Shown here piece by piece: positions 17,598-26,029 of a stretch of DNA of 64,000 bases (the stretch's first letter is position 1; each line of letters begins with the position of its first letter). The notes under the pieces are model-generated. The model worked only from the letters and a program-made list of their open reading frames with translations, was not told the DNA's origin and ran no database searches. Position numbers and translations under genes: made by a program. This DNA is from Picosynechococcus sp. PCC 7117 (GTDB taxonomy: Bacteria; Cyanobacteriota; Cyanobacteriia; Cyanobacteriales; MRBY01), in contig NZ_CP016477.1 in the NCBI RefSeq assembly GCF_001693275.1, positions 806,001-870,000 on the forward strand, in the 5' to 3' direction.

Positions 17598-17888
17598 ATG
17601 CTAAGACGACCTGCTTTGCCCATAACCGCCGTTGTTTTGCTCCTGACAACGCCCCTCTCGATCGCCTTGCCGCCCCCAGAGGATCTCCCGGAGGAGGTGT
17701 TGCGCACAGAAATGATTACCGAAGGGCGATCGCCCATTGATGGAGAACCCGTCACTGCCCAAGAATACGCCGAAATCCAACAGGAACAAGCGGAACGAAA
17801 TCTTCCTCCCACCGTCAATGCAGACATCCAGCACACCATTTTTCTTCTCCGGTTGCGGAAACTGCTGCAAACAATTTCTCCCTTTTAA
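17598..17888 (+). CDS. Small secreted protein of unknown function
   Basis: A 96-residue protein with an N-terminal signal sequence (MLRRPALPITAVVLLLTT, likely cut near SIALP) and a mature acidic Pro/Glu-rich part with PPEDLPEEVLRTE, then DGEPVTAQEYAEIQQEQAERNLPPTV and a short hydrophobic end (HTIFLLRLRKLLQTI). I do not recognise the function. It follows the psbI terminator and precedes the DUF3747 gene, 153 bases downstream. Confidence 0.6.
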   Translation: MLRRPALPITAVVLLLTTPLSIALPPPEDLPEEVLRTEMITEGRSPIDGEPVTAQEYAEIQQEQAERNLPPTVNADIQHTIFLLRLRKLLQTISPF

Positions 17889-18041
17889 ACTGTGTCGGCA
17901 CACGGAACTATAAATTTTTGTTGACTGATGGCCGGATAGGGGATGGGAGAGGCAAAAGTCCGGTGCTAAAATGCTGGCAATTCTGAGCTTTCCCCCAGGG
18001 GAAAACCCAGGCCCATTGTTCGTTTTGGTGATGAGGATCAG

Positions 18042-19166
18042 ATGAATATTCGCGCAGGTCTCACGGCGTTGGGGGTGAGTATGGCTACCCTAGGGCCCAT
18101 TAGCTTTGCACCCATAGCCCAAGCTAATAGCGGTTTGTTTGGCACCCAGGATTTGACCCCTGGAGATGTGGTGGCGATCGCCGTCCCCCTTGCTGGTGGT
18201 GAAGCCTATAATCTTGTGATCCTTGAACAACTCGACCAAAACCGGGCCTGTTGGCGAGAACAGGGAGGCTCTCCCACGGTTATTGATCCGCTACTGTTGC
18301 AATTTGACTTTACGGGGATTTGTGGCCGCAGCACCGATTCCAACGGCTATTCCCTGCGCCTAGGGGAGCAAGATATGGCTTGGCGCTATCGCCTCCAGTT
18401 GGTTCAGGAAAGGGGAGCGGTTGTCCTCAAGGCTTTTGATGTGGAAAATCCGGGGCGATCGCCCATCGAAGTGGGAGATACGGGCGGGCTGGCCCAGGGA
18501 ATGCTGAAGATTAACCTCAATCCAGGTTGGCGCATGGCGAAACGCACCTACGAAGGAAAAACCCTGGGTCACATTTACCTCGCCAATGAACGACCCCGCG
18601 ACCAATTGGTTGCTGCCGCTCCCCGACAGGAATGGGTTGCAACTGCGCCCACCACCTATACCAGTAGCAAAATCACCGAAAAATCGGTCTCTGGCAGCGA
18701 AACAATTCAAATTTTTGTGCCTCCCTACCAAGAAACCACCAGTCGCCCGAACGAAACCCTCGTGGCAGCAATTACAGTTCCCGCGGCCCCTGAACCCATC
18801 GTGAGCCTACCGAGCAATCCCAGCAATCCCAACGTTCTCCCTGTCCCCCAACGCTCTATCCCCACCTATAGTTCCAGTAACACTGGGGTCATTCGCCTTG
18901 AAGAACCCGGTCAACAACCGCCGCCACCGCCCAATAGCGTTTCCTTGGCCCAGAGCTTAGGTTTGCGGTACCGGGTGGTGGTTGATGCCCAAACCCCAGA
19001 ACAAAAAGAACGGTTAAAGGCTGTTATCCCGGATGCGTTTCATACGTGGGTTGGCGATCGCCGGATGATGCAAGCCGGAGCCTTCGCCGCAGAATTTGAA
19101 GCCCAAGATTTGCAAATGCGCTTGCGAGAAACGGGTCTAGCCGTGCAAATTGTCCCTGTGCAGTAA
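18042..19166 (+). CDS. DUF3747 family exported protein with C-terminal SPOR-like region
   Basis: A 374-residue secreted protein. A signal peptide (LTALGVSMATLGPISFAPIAQA, cut near residue 29) leads into the cyanobacterial DUF3747 domain: FGTQDLTPGDVVAIAVPLAGG, NLVILEQL and a cysteine pair around CW and GICGRS that could form a disulfide, ending near HIYLANERPRDQL. A Pro/Ser/Thr-rich linker follows. The last 75 residues (LRYRVVVDAQTPEQKERL, MMQAGAFAAEFEAQDL) resemble a SPOR peptidoglycan-binding fold. The function is unknown; a cell-envelope location is likely. Confidence 0.8.
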   Translation: MNIRAGLTALGVSMATLGPISFAPIAQANSGLFGTQDLTPGDVVAIAVPLAGGEAYNLVILEQLDQNRACWREQGGSPTVIDPLLLQFDFTGICGRSTDSNGYSLRLGEQDMAWRYRLQLVQERGAVVLKAFDVENPGRSPIEVGDTGGLAQGMLKINLNPGWRMAKRTYEGKTLGHIYLANERPRDQLVAAAPRQEWVATAPTTYTSSKITEKSVSGSETIQIFVPPYQETTSRPNETLVAAITVPAAPEPIVSLPSNPSNPNVLPVPQRSIPTYSSSNTGVIRLEEPGQQPPPPPNSVSLAQSLGLRYRVVVDAQTPEQKERLKAVIPDAFHTWVGDRRMMQAGAFAAEFEAQDLQMRLRETGLAVQIVPVQ

Positions 19167-19169
19167 GTG

Positions 19170-19553
19170 ATGGCAAATTTTTCAGAAATCTTTGTGGCGA
19201 TCGCCGCTGACCCTTGGCAGGAGGTGGTTGACTTTTACCGTGGTCTCCTGAATGACGAACCCGCAAGCTACAGCCAAGATCGTTACGCGGAGTTTCGGAT
19301 TCTGGGTCTGAAAATCGGCATTTTTCAACTCAGTCCCCAACACCAAGCAGAATTTACCGGAACCTCAGGGGCTTTGAGTTTTTGCCTAGAAGTTGATGAT
19401 CTCGAAGAGGCGATCGCCACCGTGCAAGCCTTAGGGGGAGCGATAAATGGTGAAATCAGCACAGCCTCCCATGGACGCGAATGTTACGCCTACGATCCTG
19501 CCCAAAACCGCTTAATTCTGCACCAAAGTAATGCTATTCAAGCCAATCCCTAG
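19170..19553 (+). CDS. VOC/glyoxalase-fold protein
   Basis: A 127-residue single-module vicinal-oxygen-chelate protein related to glyoxalase I and bleomycin-resistance proteins. It shows the paired beta-alpha-beta pattern: FVAIAADPWQEVVDFYRGLL at the start, then LSFCLEVDDLEEAIATVQALG and CYAYDPAQNRLILHQ. The strict metal ligands are not all evident, so activity is uncertain. The ATG lies just after the DUF3747 stop (a GTG sits immediately before it), so the two are probably cotranscribed. Its 3' end overlaps the convergent gene by 4 bases. Confidence 0.78.
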   Translation: MANFSEIFVAIAADPWQEVVDFYRGLLNDEPASYSQDRYAEFRILGLKIGIFQLSPQHQAEFTGTSGALSFCLEVDDLEEAIATVQALGGAINGEISTASHGRECYAYDPAQNRLILHQSNAIQANP

Positions 19554-19792
19554 GGTTGGCTCCCTGCTTCCTGTTCCATTTCTTCTACGGCCTTTTCCGT
19601 CCGCTCATGGGGATCTTGAAATCCCTCCCGTGGCAAAATACCCAGGACAAGATTGTTTACGGTTGCCTTTATTTGTTTACTCGCCCCCTTGAGAGGTTCC
19701 GGTAAAAAGACATCTCCCACCGCCACAAATGCCAACAACAGAAAAATAACTAACTTCACCGAATTGCCTGCACTCATGAACTTAACTTTCAT
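19550..19792 (-). CDS. Small exported or membrane-anchored protein, unknown
   Basis: An 80-residue protein with one hydrophobic segment (NSVKLVIFLLLAFVAVGDVFL, about 10-30) and a charged C-terminus (RTEKAVEEMEQEAG). I choose the ATG at 19792 because GGGAGGA lies just upstream; the frame extends to 19837. The segment LPEPLKGASKQIKATVNNLVLGILP has a regular amphipathic look. The function is not known. It converges on the VOC gene. Confidence 0.65.
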   Translation of the reverse strand: MKVKFMSAGNSVKLVIFLLLAFVAVGDVFLPEPLKGASKQIKATVNNLVLGILPREGFQDPHERTEKAVEEMEQEAGSQP

Positions 19793-19845
19793 GGATCTGT
19801 CCTCCCTCGTAAACGGCCACGGAAATATTTCTCTCAATTTTTATA

Positions 19846-19959
19846 CTATGGCAACATCTGGCCCAGTGGCATCATCACCCAATATTGGCTTAAGTCTTGG
19901 GCTTGGCACTCCTGGAAAATTTCCTTGCCCAAACCCCAAAGGCGTAAAATATCAACCAT
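19846..19959 (-). CDS. Possible 37-residue protein
   Basis: A short frame starting at the ATG at 19959, with AGGGGAC immediately upstream, and ending at 19846. It encodes MVDILRLWGLGKEIFQ and then a Gln/Met-rich end. It is neither hydrophobic nor recognised. It may be a real small protein or a remnant. It lies 54 bases upstream of the gene starting at 19792 on the same strand. Confidence 0.3.
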   Translation of the reverse strand: MVDILRLWGLGKEIFQECQAQDLSQYWVMMPLGQMLP

Positions 19960-20008
19960 GTCCCCTGGCCTGTAATTTGTAGTTTCTACTATTTAACAAA
20001 TCGAGACG

Positions 20009-20326
20009 ATGAGCGAAGAAACCCCCGACCTAAAACCAGACGAAACCTTACCCAGTCCTTTGCGGTGTTGGTACGGTACTGCCGTTGCTGGTTCCATGTC
20101 CTTTGCAGCCTACCTTTTAACGAATAAAGTCATTGCGGGCTTTGCTAGTAAACCACCTACGGGGAATGGCCTTGCCATCCAAATTGGGATTACAGTACGC
20201 ACCCTCATTATGGGCTTATTTACCATGGCAACAGGAGTATTTGGCCTCATTGCTGTAGGTCTATTTATTTTGGGTCTCCAGTCTCTCTTGAGCGGTAAGC
20301 AAACAACTTCCCCTGGTGATTCATAA
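20009..20326 (+). CDS. DUF3082 family membrane protein
   Basis: A 105-residue two-span membrane protein with the DUF3082 signature: an acidic N-terminus, PLRCWYGTAVAGSMSFAAYLLT (span 1), a soluble loop with KPPTGN, then RTLIMGLFTMATGVFGLIAVGLFILGLQ (span 2). The family is cyanobacterial/plastid and uncharacterised. It converges with the porin gene; a terminator belonging to the porin lies right after its stop. Confidence 0.8.
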   Translation: MSEETPDLKPDETLPSPLRCWYGTAVAGSMSFAAYLLTNKVIAGFASKPPTGNGLAIQIGITVRTLIMGLFTMATGVFGLIAVGLFILGLQSLLSGKQTTSPGDS

Positions 20327-20354
20327 GAAAAAACCCTAGAATTGCTTCCAGGGT
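20327..20354 (-). terminator. Terminator of the porin gene
   Basis: On the minus strand a 9-bp stem, ACCCTGGAA/TTCTAGGGT (one G-U pair), closes on a GCAA tetraloop and is followed by TTTTTTC. It serves the minus-strand porin and may also stop the convergent DUF3082 transcript. Confidence 0.8.
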
Positions 20355-20410
20355 CAGGTCATTACTTTTAAGCATTTTCAGTTAAGCAGCTTCACTCGCT
20401 GCCAGCTCCT

Positions 20411-22021
20411 CTAGAACGAGAAGGTTGTCCGAATCGTGCCAATAATGATGTCTTCGTTATCCTCATTTTGATTTGGGTTAATCAACCAAATTACACCAGG
20501 GGTAATGGAAATATTCTTGCTCAACTGATACTTATAAAGCCCTTCAATGTGCAAAGGCATATCATCAGTAAAGCCTCGGGGTGTACTGCCACCAATTTCT
20601 AGGTTTGTGGCGTAGGGCTCAGAACCAACGATAATTGCTCCCATGTTGCCGGGTTTACCAAGGTCAGGCAATGCCAAAATACCGGCCCAAGTCCAGATAT
20701 CCGCTTCACCTTCATCGAACTTGGCATCGGTATAGCCGACCCAACCCCGGAGGCTGATTTTATCGGTGACATCCCATTGAACCTGGCCACCAAACGAATT
20801 CGTTTCCACATTATTTACAGCCATGCCCATGCCGGAGTTATTCAGATTATTAGCCCAGCCAGTTCCCGTACCACCATAGGCAAAATCACTACTGTCAGTG
20901 GCATAGCCGCGGACATAGTTCACCCCAAATTTAAACTTGTCACTGGGCTTGATTGCCAATTGCGCCATTGCGGAGTAGGTGCCGTTAAATAGTCCTTCTC
21001 CTTCGCTCGGATCACTGCCATTTGTTGCGAGATATCCCGCCGAAAGCTGGAAGACGTCATTAAAGTCATGTTTAATCCCAATCCCGGTAGTGGAAGTACC
21101 AATCCCCAGACGATAAATTGGGTTGCGCTCACCGAAACGAGAGAGGGCACCATTTGAACCGCCACCAGCTTCTAGACCTGTATTGAAGGTATCTGCATAG
21201 AAGTGATGGGCTCCGAGAATCGCCATCGCCGTGACAGTTGCGCTATCACCAACTGGAAAGGCATAGTGCAGTCGATCGATTGTGACGTCGTTGTCACGTT
21301 CACCATCATAGGAAAAACGTCCTTCTTGAGTTCTAGGGACAAATCCAGATCCCAAAGTATCGTATTGCCCTGTAAATGAAGGGCCAGAATTTCCGGCACT
21401 TAAACGTGTATAGAGCCGATCTTTGCCAGTAAAGCTGGTGACTAGCATTAAGCGAACTTTGTCTTGAAAAACGGTTTGGGCATCATCGACGCCATCGCCA
21501 AAAGCATCAGAAATATTAAAGGAGACTTCCCCCACTAGCTTGGTCGTCGTTGAGAACTGATGATCTTCGAGGAATTCGACGCGGCCTTCGAGGTCATCAA
21601 CGCGGGCACCAAGGGTTGCGAGTTCTGCTTCAAATTCATTCACGAGGCGACGTAGCGCAGCGAGATCTTCTGCCGTAACTTCAGAACTGCCACTGGTGAT
21701 CAGCCGCTCAATTTGCTGTAAACAGGCATTTAAACCAGCGGCAAATTCATAACGACTGAGGGGACGATTGCCACGATAGGTACCATCGGGATAGCCAACA
21801 ATACAGTTGTAGTTTTCGACTAAATTTCGCAGCGCATCAAAGGCCCAGTCAGAGGGAGAAACATCGCTGAGCTGGAAAATGCTATTGACTTGAGCGGTAG
21901 AACTGTTCGCACTGTACTGATTAATTTGTTCGAGCAATGCTTGATTATCTGTGGCGATCGCCTGGCCGGTCATCGTCACAAAAGCGGTTGCAGCTAAGGA
22001 TACAGTTTTCAAAGAAGTCAT
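20411..22021 (-). CDS. SLH-domain outer-membrane porin (iron uptake porin/OprB type)
   Basis: A 536-residue outer-membrane beta-barrel of the cyanobacterial SomA/iron-uptake-porin family. A signal peptide (LKTVSLAATAFVTMTGQAIA) is followed by one SLH domain (VSPSDWAFDALRNLVENYNCIVGYPDGTY and so on, about 50-110) that anchors to the periplasmic peptidoglycan or wall polysaccharide, a coiled-coil (LRRLVNEFEAELATLGARVDDLEGRVEFLE, about 125-155), and a C-terminal carbohydrate-selective-porin-like barrel ending in Phe (TTFSF), as outer-membrane proteins do. The family passes small ions; iron is proposed for some members. It is monocistronic with its own terminator. Confidence 0.9.
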   Translation of the reverse strand: MTSLKTVSLAATAFVTMTGQAIATDNQALLEQINQYSANSSTAQVNSIFQLSDVSPSDWAFDALRNLVENYNCIVGYPDGTYRGNRPLSRYEFAAGLNACLQQIERLITSGSSEVTAEDLAALRRLVNEFEAELATLGARVDDLEGRVEFLEDHQFSTTTKLVGEVSFNISDAFGDGVDDAQTVFQDKVRLMLVTSFTGKDRLYTRLSAGNSGPSFTGQYDTLGSGFVPRTQEGRFSYDGERDNDVTIDRLHYAFPVGDSATVTAMAILGAHHFYADTFNTGLEAGGGSNGALSRFGERNPIYRLGIGTSTTGIGIKHDFNDVFQLSAGYLATNGSDPSEGEGLFNGTYSAMAQLAIKPSDKFKFGVNYVRGYATDSSDFAYGGTGTGWANNLNNSGMGMAVNNVETNSFGGQVQWDVTDKISLRGWVGYTDAKFDEGEADIWTWAGILALPDLGKPGNMGAIIVGSEPYATNLEIGGSTPRGFTDDMPLHIEGLYKYQLSKNISITPGVIWLINPNQNEDNEDIIIGTIRTTFSF

Positions 22022-22049
22022 AGTTTGGTGTTTGTCCTCACACCCGAAG

Positions 22050-22076
22050 CTTTGATTTTGGCAAGGTTAATCAAAG
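22050..22076 (-). promoter_or_regulatory. Inverted repeat in the porin upstream region
   Basis: Perfect 8-base arms CTTTGATT (22050-22057) and AATCAAAG (22069-22076) with an 11-base centre lie 29 bases upstream of the porin start. This could be a 5'-leader hairpin or a repressor site. A second inverted sequence, GTAGTATTTCCTAC, lies at 22137-22150. Confidence 0.4.
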
Positions 22077-22267
22077 TTGAAGTCGGGGTTAAAAAATGAA
22101 TGGCTTAGTTTTGCCATGACTTATGGTGGAAGTTTTGTAGTATTTCCTACGAAATTGTGGCGGTGATGCAAATTTAGCGGGTACTACATGGAAGTTCTGG
22201 ATGTAACCCCCTTGGGGAAGGCTTGTATCCTAGAAAAAGAAAAATATTTTTTGAGGTTAGTGAAATT

Positions 22268-22777
22268 ATGGTTTCTGTAGCCGCGCAATTTGTTCGACGT
22301 GTGGGAATGGTTTTTCTGTTGGCGATCGCCGTGATAATTTTGGTGACCCCAGAGGCGATCGCCGCTAGTAAGCTGAACTATACCTATTCCGAACTGCCGA
22401 ACCATGACTTTGCCCACGAAAATCTCCAGGCAGCGAGCTTTGCCCGGGCCGATGTGCGGGGGAGTGACTTTACTGGCAGTGACCTAAGCCGAGCCATCCT
22501 CACCGAAGGCAAATTTATGGAGGCCAATCTCACCGAAGCCAACCTTTCCGAAGCCTTTATGGATCAAGTCAACATGGAAGGTGCGAACCTCACCAACGCC
22601 CTTTTTGTCGATGCCGTTGCGCCGGGGACAAACTTTGCCGAAGCGATTATCGATGGGGCTGATTTTTCTGGTGCGCTCCTCGACCGCTATCAACTGTCCG
22701 AGCTCTGCAAACGAGCCAGCGGCACCAATACCATTACCGGCACCGACACCCGCTACAGTCTCAACTGTAAAAATTAG
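22268..22777 (+). CDS. Exported pentapeptide-repeat protein
   Basis: A 169-residue protein with a signal sequence (RVGMVFLLAIAVIILVTPEAIAAS) and a right-handed pentapeptide-repeat helix, read as A(D/N)Lxx units: LQAASFARADVRGSDFTGSDLSRA, then EANLTEANLSEAF and EGANLTNALF. A C-terminal cap holds two cysteines (LSELCKRA, YSLNCKN). This resembles thylakoid-lumen pentapeptide proteins (TL17/TL15 type), so a lumenal location is inferred. The ATG at 22268 is preferred over an in-frame ATG at 22223, because GAGGT lies upstream and the signal peptide then starts correctly. Confidence 0.82.
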   Translation: MVSVAAQFVRRVGMVFLLAIAVIILVTPEAIAASKLNYTYSELPNHDFAHENLQAASFARADVRGSDFTGSDLSRAILTEGKFMEANLTEANLSEAFMDQVNMEGANLTNALFVDAVAPGTNFAEAIIDGADFSGALLDRYQLSELCKRASGTNTITGTDTRYSLNCKN

Positions 22778-22831
22778 TCCCCCTGGGAATTAGCAAAATA
22801 TCCAGGAGATCTTTGGTCGTGATTTTTCAAA

Positions 22832-22908
<77 letters not shown>

Positions 22909-23001
22909 AAAAACAGAACCTATACTAACACAGGTAAACCTTGCTACGATAAAAACTTGTCCGTTAAGTCCAAAATTCTCAAAAAGTAAGGAGCGATCGC
23001 C

Positions 23002-23907
23002 GTGACGGTAAAACCAGATTGGCTCAGAGTAAAGGCCCCCCAATGGCAACGGGTTGGCAGCGTCAAAGAAATTTTACGGGACCTCAGCCTCAACACCGTC
23101 TGCGAAGAAGCCTCCTGTCCCAACATTGGCGAATGTTTCAATGCAGGCACCGCCACCTTTTTGATTATGGGGCCAGCCTGCACCCGTGCTTGCCCCTACT
23201 GCGACATTGACTTTGACAAAGTGCCCCGGGGTTTAGATCCCACAGAACCCGACAATCTCGCCGAAGCCGTCCGCCGTCTGAATCTCAATCATGTCGTAAT
23301 CACCTCCGTCAACCGTGACGATCTCCCCGATGATGGCGCAAGCCAATTTGTAAAATGTATCGAACGCACCCGTGAACTGTCACCCAAAACCACCATTGAA
23401 GTCTTGATTCCTGACCTCTGCGGTAATTGGGACGCCCTCAAAACGATCCTTGATGCGGCCCCCGAAGTGTTGAACCACAACACCGAGACCGTCCCCCGTC
23501 TTTATAAAAAAACGCGTCCCCAAGGGGATTATCAACGTTCCCTGGAGTTACTCCAGCGCACCCGCGAGCTAACCCCCTGGGTTTACACCAAATCGGGGAT
23601 TATGGTTGGCCTTGGGGAAACCGATGCAGAAGTGCGTGAAGTCATGCGTGATCTGCGAGCCGTAGACTGTGACATTCTCACCATTGGTCAATACCTCCAG
23701 CCCACCCAAAAACATTTAGGGGTGCAAGATTTTATTACCCCAGCACAATTTGACGCTTGGCGGGAATATGGTGAATCCCTCGGCTTTTTGCAAGTGGTTT
23801 CTAGCCCCCTCACCCGTAGTTCTTACCATGCCGAACAGGTGCGGCGCTTAATGGAAACCCACCCTAGACCTAAGCCAGAACTCAGTCAGTTACAGTCACT
23901 AAAATAA
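23002..23907 (+). CDS. lipA: Lipoyl synthase
   Basis: A radical-SAM enzyme that inserts two sulfurs into protein-bound octanoyl groups to make lipoyl cofactors for the pyruvate dehydrogenase and glycine cleavage complexes. The 301 residues hold the auxiliary cluster motif [12 protein letters not shown] and the radical-SAM CTRACPYC. The C-terminal [13 protein letters not shown] provides the serine ligand of the auxiliary cluster. The start is a GTG at 23002, with AAGGAG about 11 bases before it. The cysteine desulfurase two genes downstream could supply sulfur for its cluster, though that link is only by position. Confidence 0.96.
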   Translation: MTVKPDWLRVKAPQWQRVGSVKEILRDLSLNTVCEEASCPNIGECFNAGTATFLIMGPACTRACPYCDIDFDKVPRGLDPTEPDNLAEAVRRLNLNHVVITSVNRDDLPDDGASQFVKCIERTRELSPKTTIEVLIPDLCGNWDALKTILDAAPEVLNHNTETVPRLYKKTRPQGDYQRSLELLQRTRELTPWVYTKSGIMVGLGETDAEVREVMRDLRAVDCDILTIGQYLQPTQKHLGVQDFITPAQFDAWREYGESLGFLQVVSSPLTRSSYHAEQVRRLMETHPRPKPELSQLQSLK

Positions 23908-23935
23908 AAAATAGTTCCCATCTACGGTACGTTCC

Positions 23936-24499
23936 ATGGTGCAAGCACTAAGTCGCTCAATGACCCTAGAAGAATTCCTAGCGCTACCAGAGACTAAACC
24001 TGCTAACGAATATATCGATGGGATGATTCGTCAAAAGCCAATGCCCCAAGGAAAACATAGCCTCCTACAACGGGAATTAACCCTTGCCCTCACCATGGCT
24101 TTCCGCCCGGAGAAAACAGCTCAGGTTTTTCCAGAACTACGTTGTACTTTTGGGGAACGCTCCATTGTGCCGGATGTTGCGGTCTTTAAAACAGAACGAA
24201 TCCCTCGAGATGATAACGGTGAAATTGCCAATGTTTTTAAGCTTGCGCCGGATTGGTTAATTGAAATTTTGTCTCCCAATCAAAGCCATAGCCGTGTTAT
24301 TCGAAACATCCTCCACTGTTTAGCTTATGGAACAGAAATGGGGTGGTTGATTGACCCCCAAGAAGCCTGTATTTTCGTTTATCAGCCAGATAAATCTGTA
24401 CAGGTGTTTGATCAGCAAGCCCAAAGTTTACCAATGCCGACTTTTGCTCAGCCATTGACTTTAAGGGGAGATGAGATTTTTGCTTGGTTAAAAAATTAG
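23936..24499 (+). CDS. Uma2 family (DUF820) putative endonuclease
   Basis: A 187-residue Uma2/DUF820 protein, a family greatly expanded in cyanobacteria with a PD-(D/E)XK nuclease-like fold. The start MTLEEFLALPETKPANEYIDG is typical. Candidate active-site residues are Glu in NEYIDG, Asp in IVPDVAVFK and Glu-x-x in WLIEILSPNQS. Physiological activity is undemonstrated for most members. It sits between lipA and the desulfurase, with gaps of 28 and 13 bases. Confidence 0.85.
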   Translation: MVQALSRSMTLEEFLALPETKPANEYIDGMIRQKPMPQGKHSLLQRELTLALTMAFRPEKTAQVFPELRCTFGERSIVPDVAVFKTERIPRDDNGEIANVFKLAPDWLIEILSPNQSHSRVIRNILHCLAYGTEMGWLIDPQEACIFVYQPDKSVQVFDQQAQSLPMPTFAQPLTLRGDEIFAWLKN

Positions 24500-24512
24500 G
24501 CTATTTTTTACG

Positions 24513-25673
24513 ATGAAGCGTCCCATTTATCTTGATAACCATGCGACAACTCCCGTTGATCCGCAGGTACTAGAAGCCATGTTGCCCTACTTTACGGAGC
24601 AGTTTGGTAATCCTGCGAGTGCTGGCCATGTCTACGGTTGGGAAGCGGCGGCAGCGGTAGAACAATCCAGAGAAATAATCGCCAGCAGCATTGGGGCAGA
24701 GCCAGAGGAAATTGTGTTTACTAGTGGGGCGACGGAGGCAAATAATCTAGCGATTAAAGGGGTAGCTGAGGCTTATTTTGACAAAGGCAGGCATATTGTT
24801 ACGGTGCAAACGGAACATCGAGCGGTGCTTGACCCCTGTGCCTATTTAGAAACTTTGGGGTTTGAGGTAACTTATCTGCCCGTGCAAGCCAATGGCTTAT
24901 TGGATTTATCCTTGTTGGAAAAAGCACTCCGTCAAGATACAGTACTGGTCTCGGTAATGGCGGCCAATAACGAGATTGGCGTACTCCAACCTGTCGCAGA
25001 AATTGGTGCCCTCTGTCATGACCAAGGCATTTTATTTCACTGTGACGCGGCCCAGGCGATCGCCAAAATCCCCCTGAATGTCCAAACCCAAAACATTGAC
25101 CTGCTGTCCCTGACAGCCCACAAAGTCTATGGCCCCAAGGGAATCGGTGCGTTGTATGTGCGCCGAAAAAATCCCCGTGTCAATCTTGCGCCCCAACTCC
25201 ACGGCGGTGGCCAAGAACGGGGACGGCGATCGGGCACTCTCTACACGCCGCAAATTGTTGGCTTTGGTAAGGCCATCACAATCGGTCTGGCCCAGATGGA
25301 CGAAGAAAATACCAGGCTTAAACTATTACGCGATCGCCTCTGGCAGCAACTCCAACCCCTAGAAGGCATTTATCTAAACGGCGACCTCGACCAACGGCTC
25401 CCCCATAACCTCAACATCAGTATCGAAAATATTGACGGCACCGCCCTCCTTTTGGCACTGCGCAATACCGTCGCCCTTTCCGCTGGTTCCGCCTGTAGTT
25501 CCGGTAAACCCTCCCATGTCCTCACGGCCCTGGGGCGATCGCCAGCCCTTTGTCGCGCCTCCCTGCGCTTTGGTTTAGGCCGTTTCACCACCGCTACCGA
25601 TATCGATCACGTCGCCCACACCCTACAGCACACCCTCCACAGCCTCCGAAAAATGCCCACCAAGACCCCATGA
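24513..25673 (+). CDS. Cysteine desulfurase (NifS/IscS family)
   Basis: A PLP enzyme that removes sulfur from cysteine as a persulfide for Fe-S cluster and thio-cofactor synthesis. The 386 residues begin with the fold signature IYLDNHATTPVDP. The PLP lysine lies in TAHKVYGPKGIGALYVR and the catalytic cysteine in SAGSACSSGKPSHVL, as in class I desulfurases (IscS/NifS) with a mobile loop. The paralogue name cannot be settled, since cyanobacteria carry several. The C-terminal LRFGLGRFTT is normal. It lies only 13 bases after the Uma2 gene. Confidence 0.92.
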   Translation: MKRPIYLDNHATTPVDPQVLEAMLPYFTEQFGNPASAGHVYGWEAAAAVEQSREIIASSIGAEPEEIVFTSGATEANNLAIKGVAEAYFDKGRHIVTVQTEHRAVLDPCAYLETLGFEVTYLPVQANGLLDLSLLEKALRQDTVLVSVMAANNEIGVLQPVAEIGALCHDQGILFHCDAAQAIAKIPLNVQTQNIDLLSLTAHKVYGPKGIGALYVRRKNPRVNLAPQLHGGGQERGRRSGTLYTPQIVGFGKAITIGLAQMDEENTRLKLLRDRLWQQLQPLEGIYLNGDLDQRLPHNLNISIENIDGTALLLALRNTVALSAGSACSSGKPSHVLTALGRSPALCRASLRFGLGRFTTATDIDHVAHTLQHTLHSLRKMPTKTP

Positions 25674-26029
25674 AAGTGATCCAAAGTGAACACTTGGCTT
25701 TAGAATGGGATCTGAGGCGATTGCAAATATGCCGCTAAACCTTCCTGTATTTAGCCGTAACCGTCTTCTCCCTTTACACAGCGTGTGAAGAAAGAATTTG
25801 CTCCGGTCTTTGTTTGTTGTTGCGGTAATCCTAACCTTTTCCTCAACGACACAAGATCCGGCGATCGCCTACCATTTCATCTCACCCAGCCATACATAGA
25901 CTCATGTCTGCGGTGAAGTCTGCACGAAACAAGAAATATCCAGCCTAGTTTCAAAGCATTTATTTCAGACAACAGAACTTGCATAGAACAGTTTTTTCAG
26001 CATTAAGCGAAAAAAATCGAGGAATTTGA
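25674..26029 (+). promoter_or_regulatory. Long gene-free leader region before rne
   Basis: These 356 bases hold no supported gene. They likely contain the rne promoter and 5' UTR; in other bacteria and in cyanobacteria the long rne leader takes part in autoregulation by the enzyme. The final part has a U-rich stretch (CAGTTTTTTCAG, 25989-26000). GAGGAA lies about 8 bases before the ATG. Confidence 0.5.
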
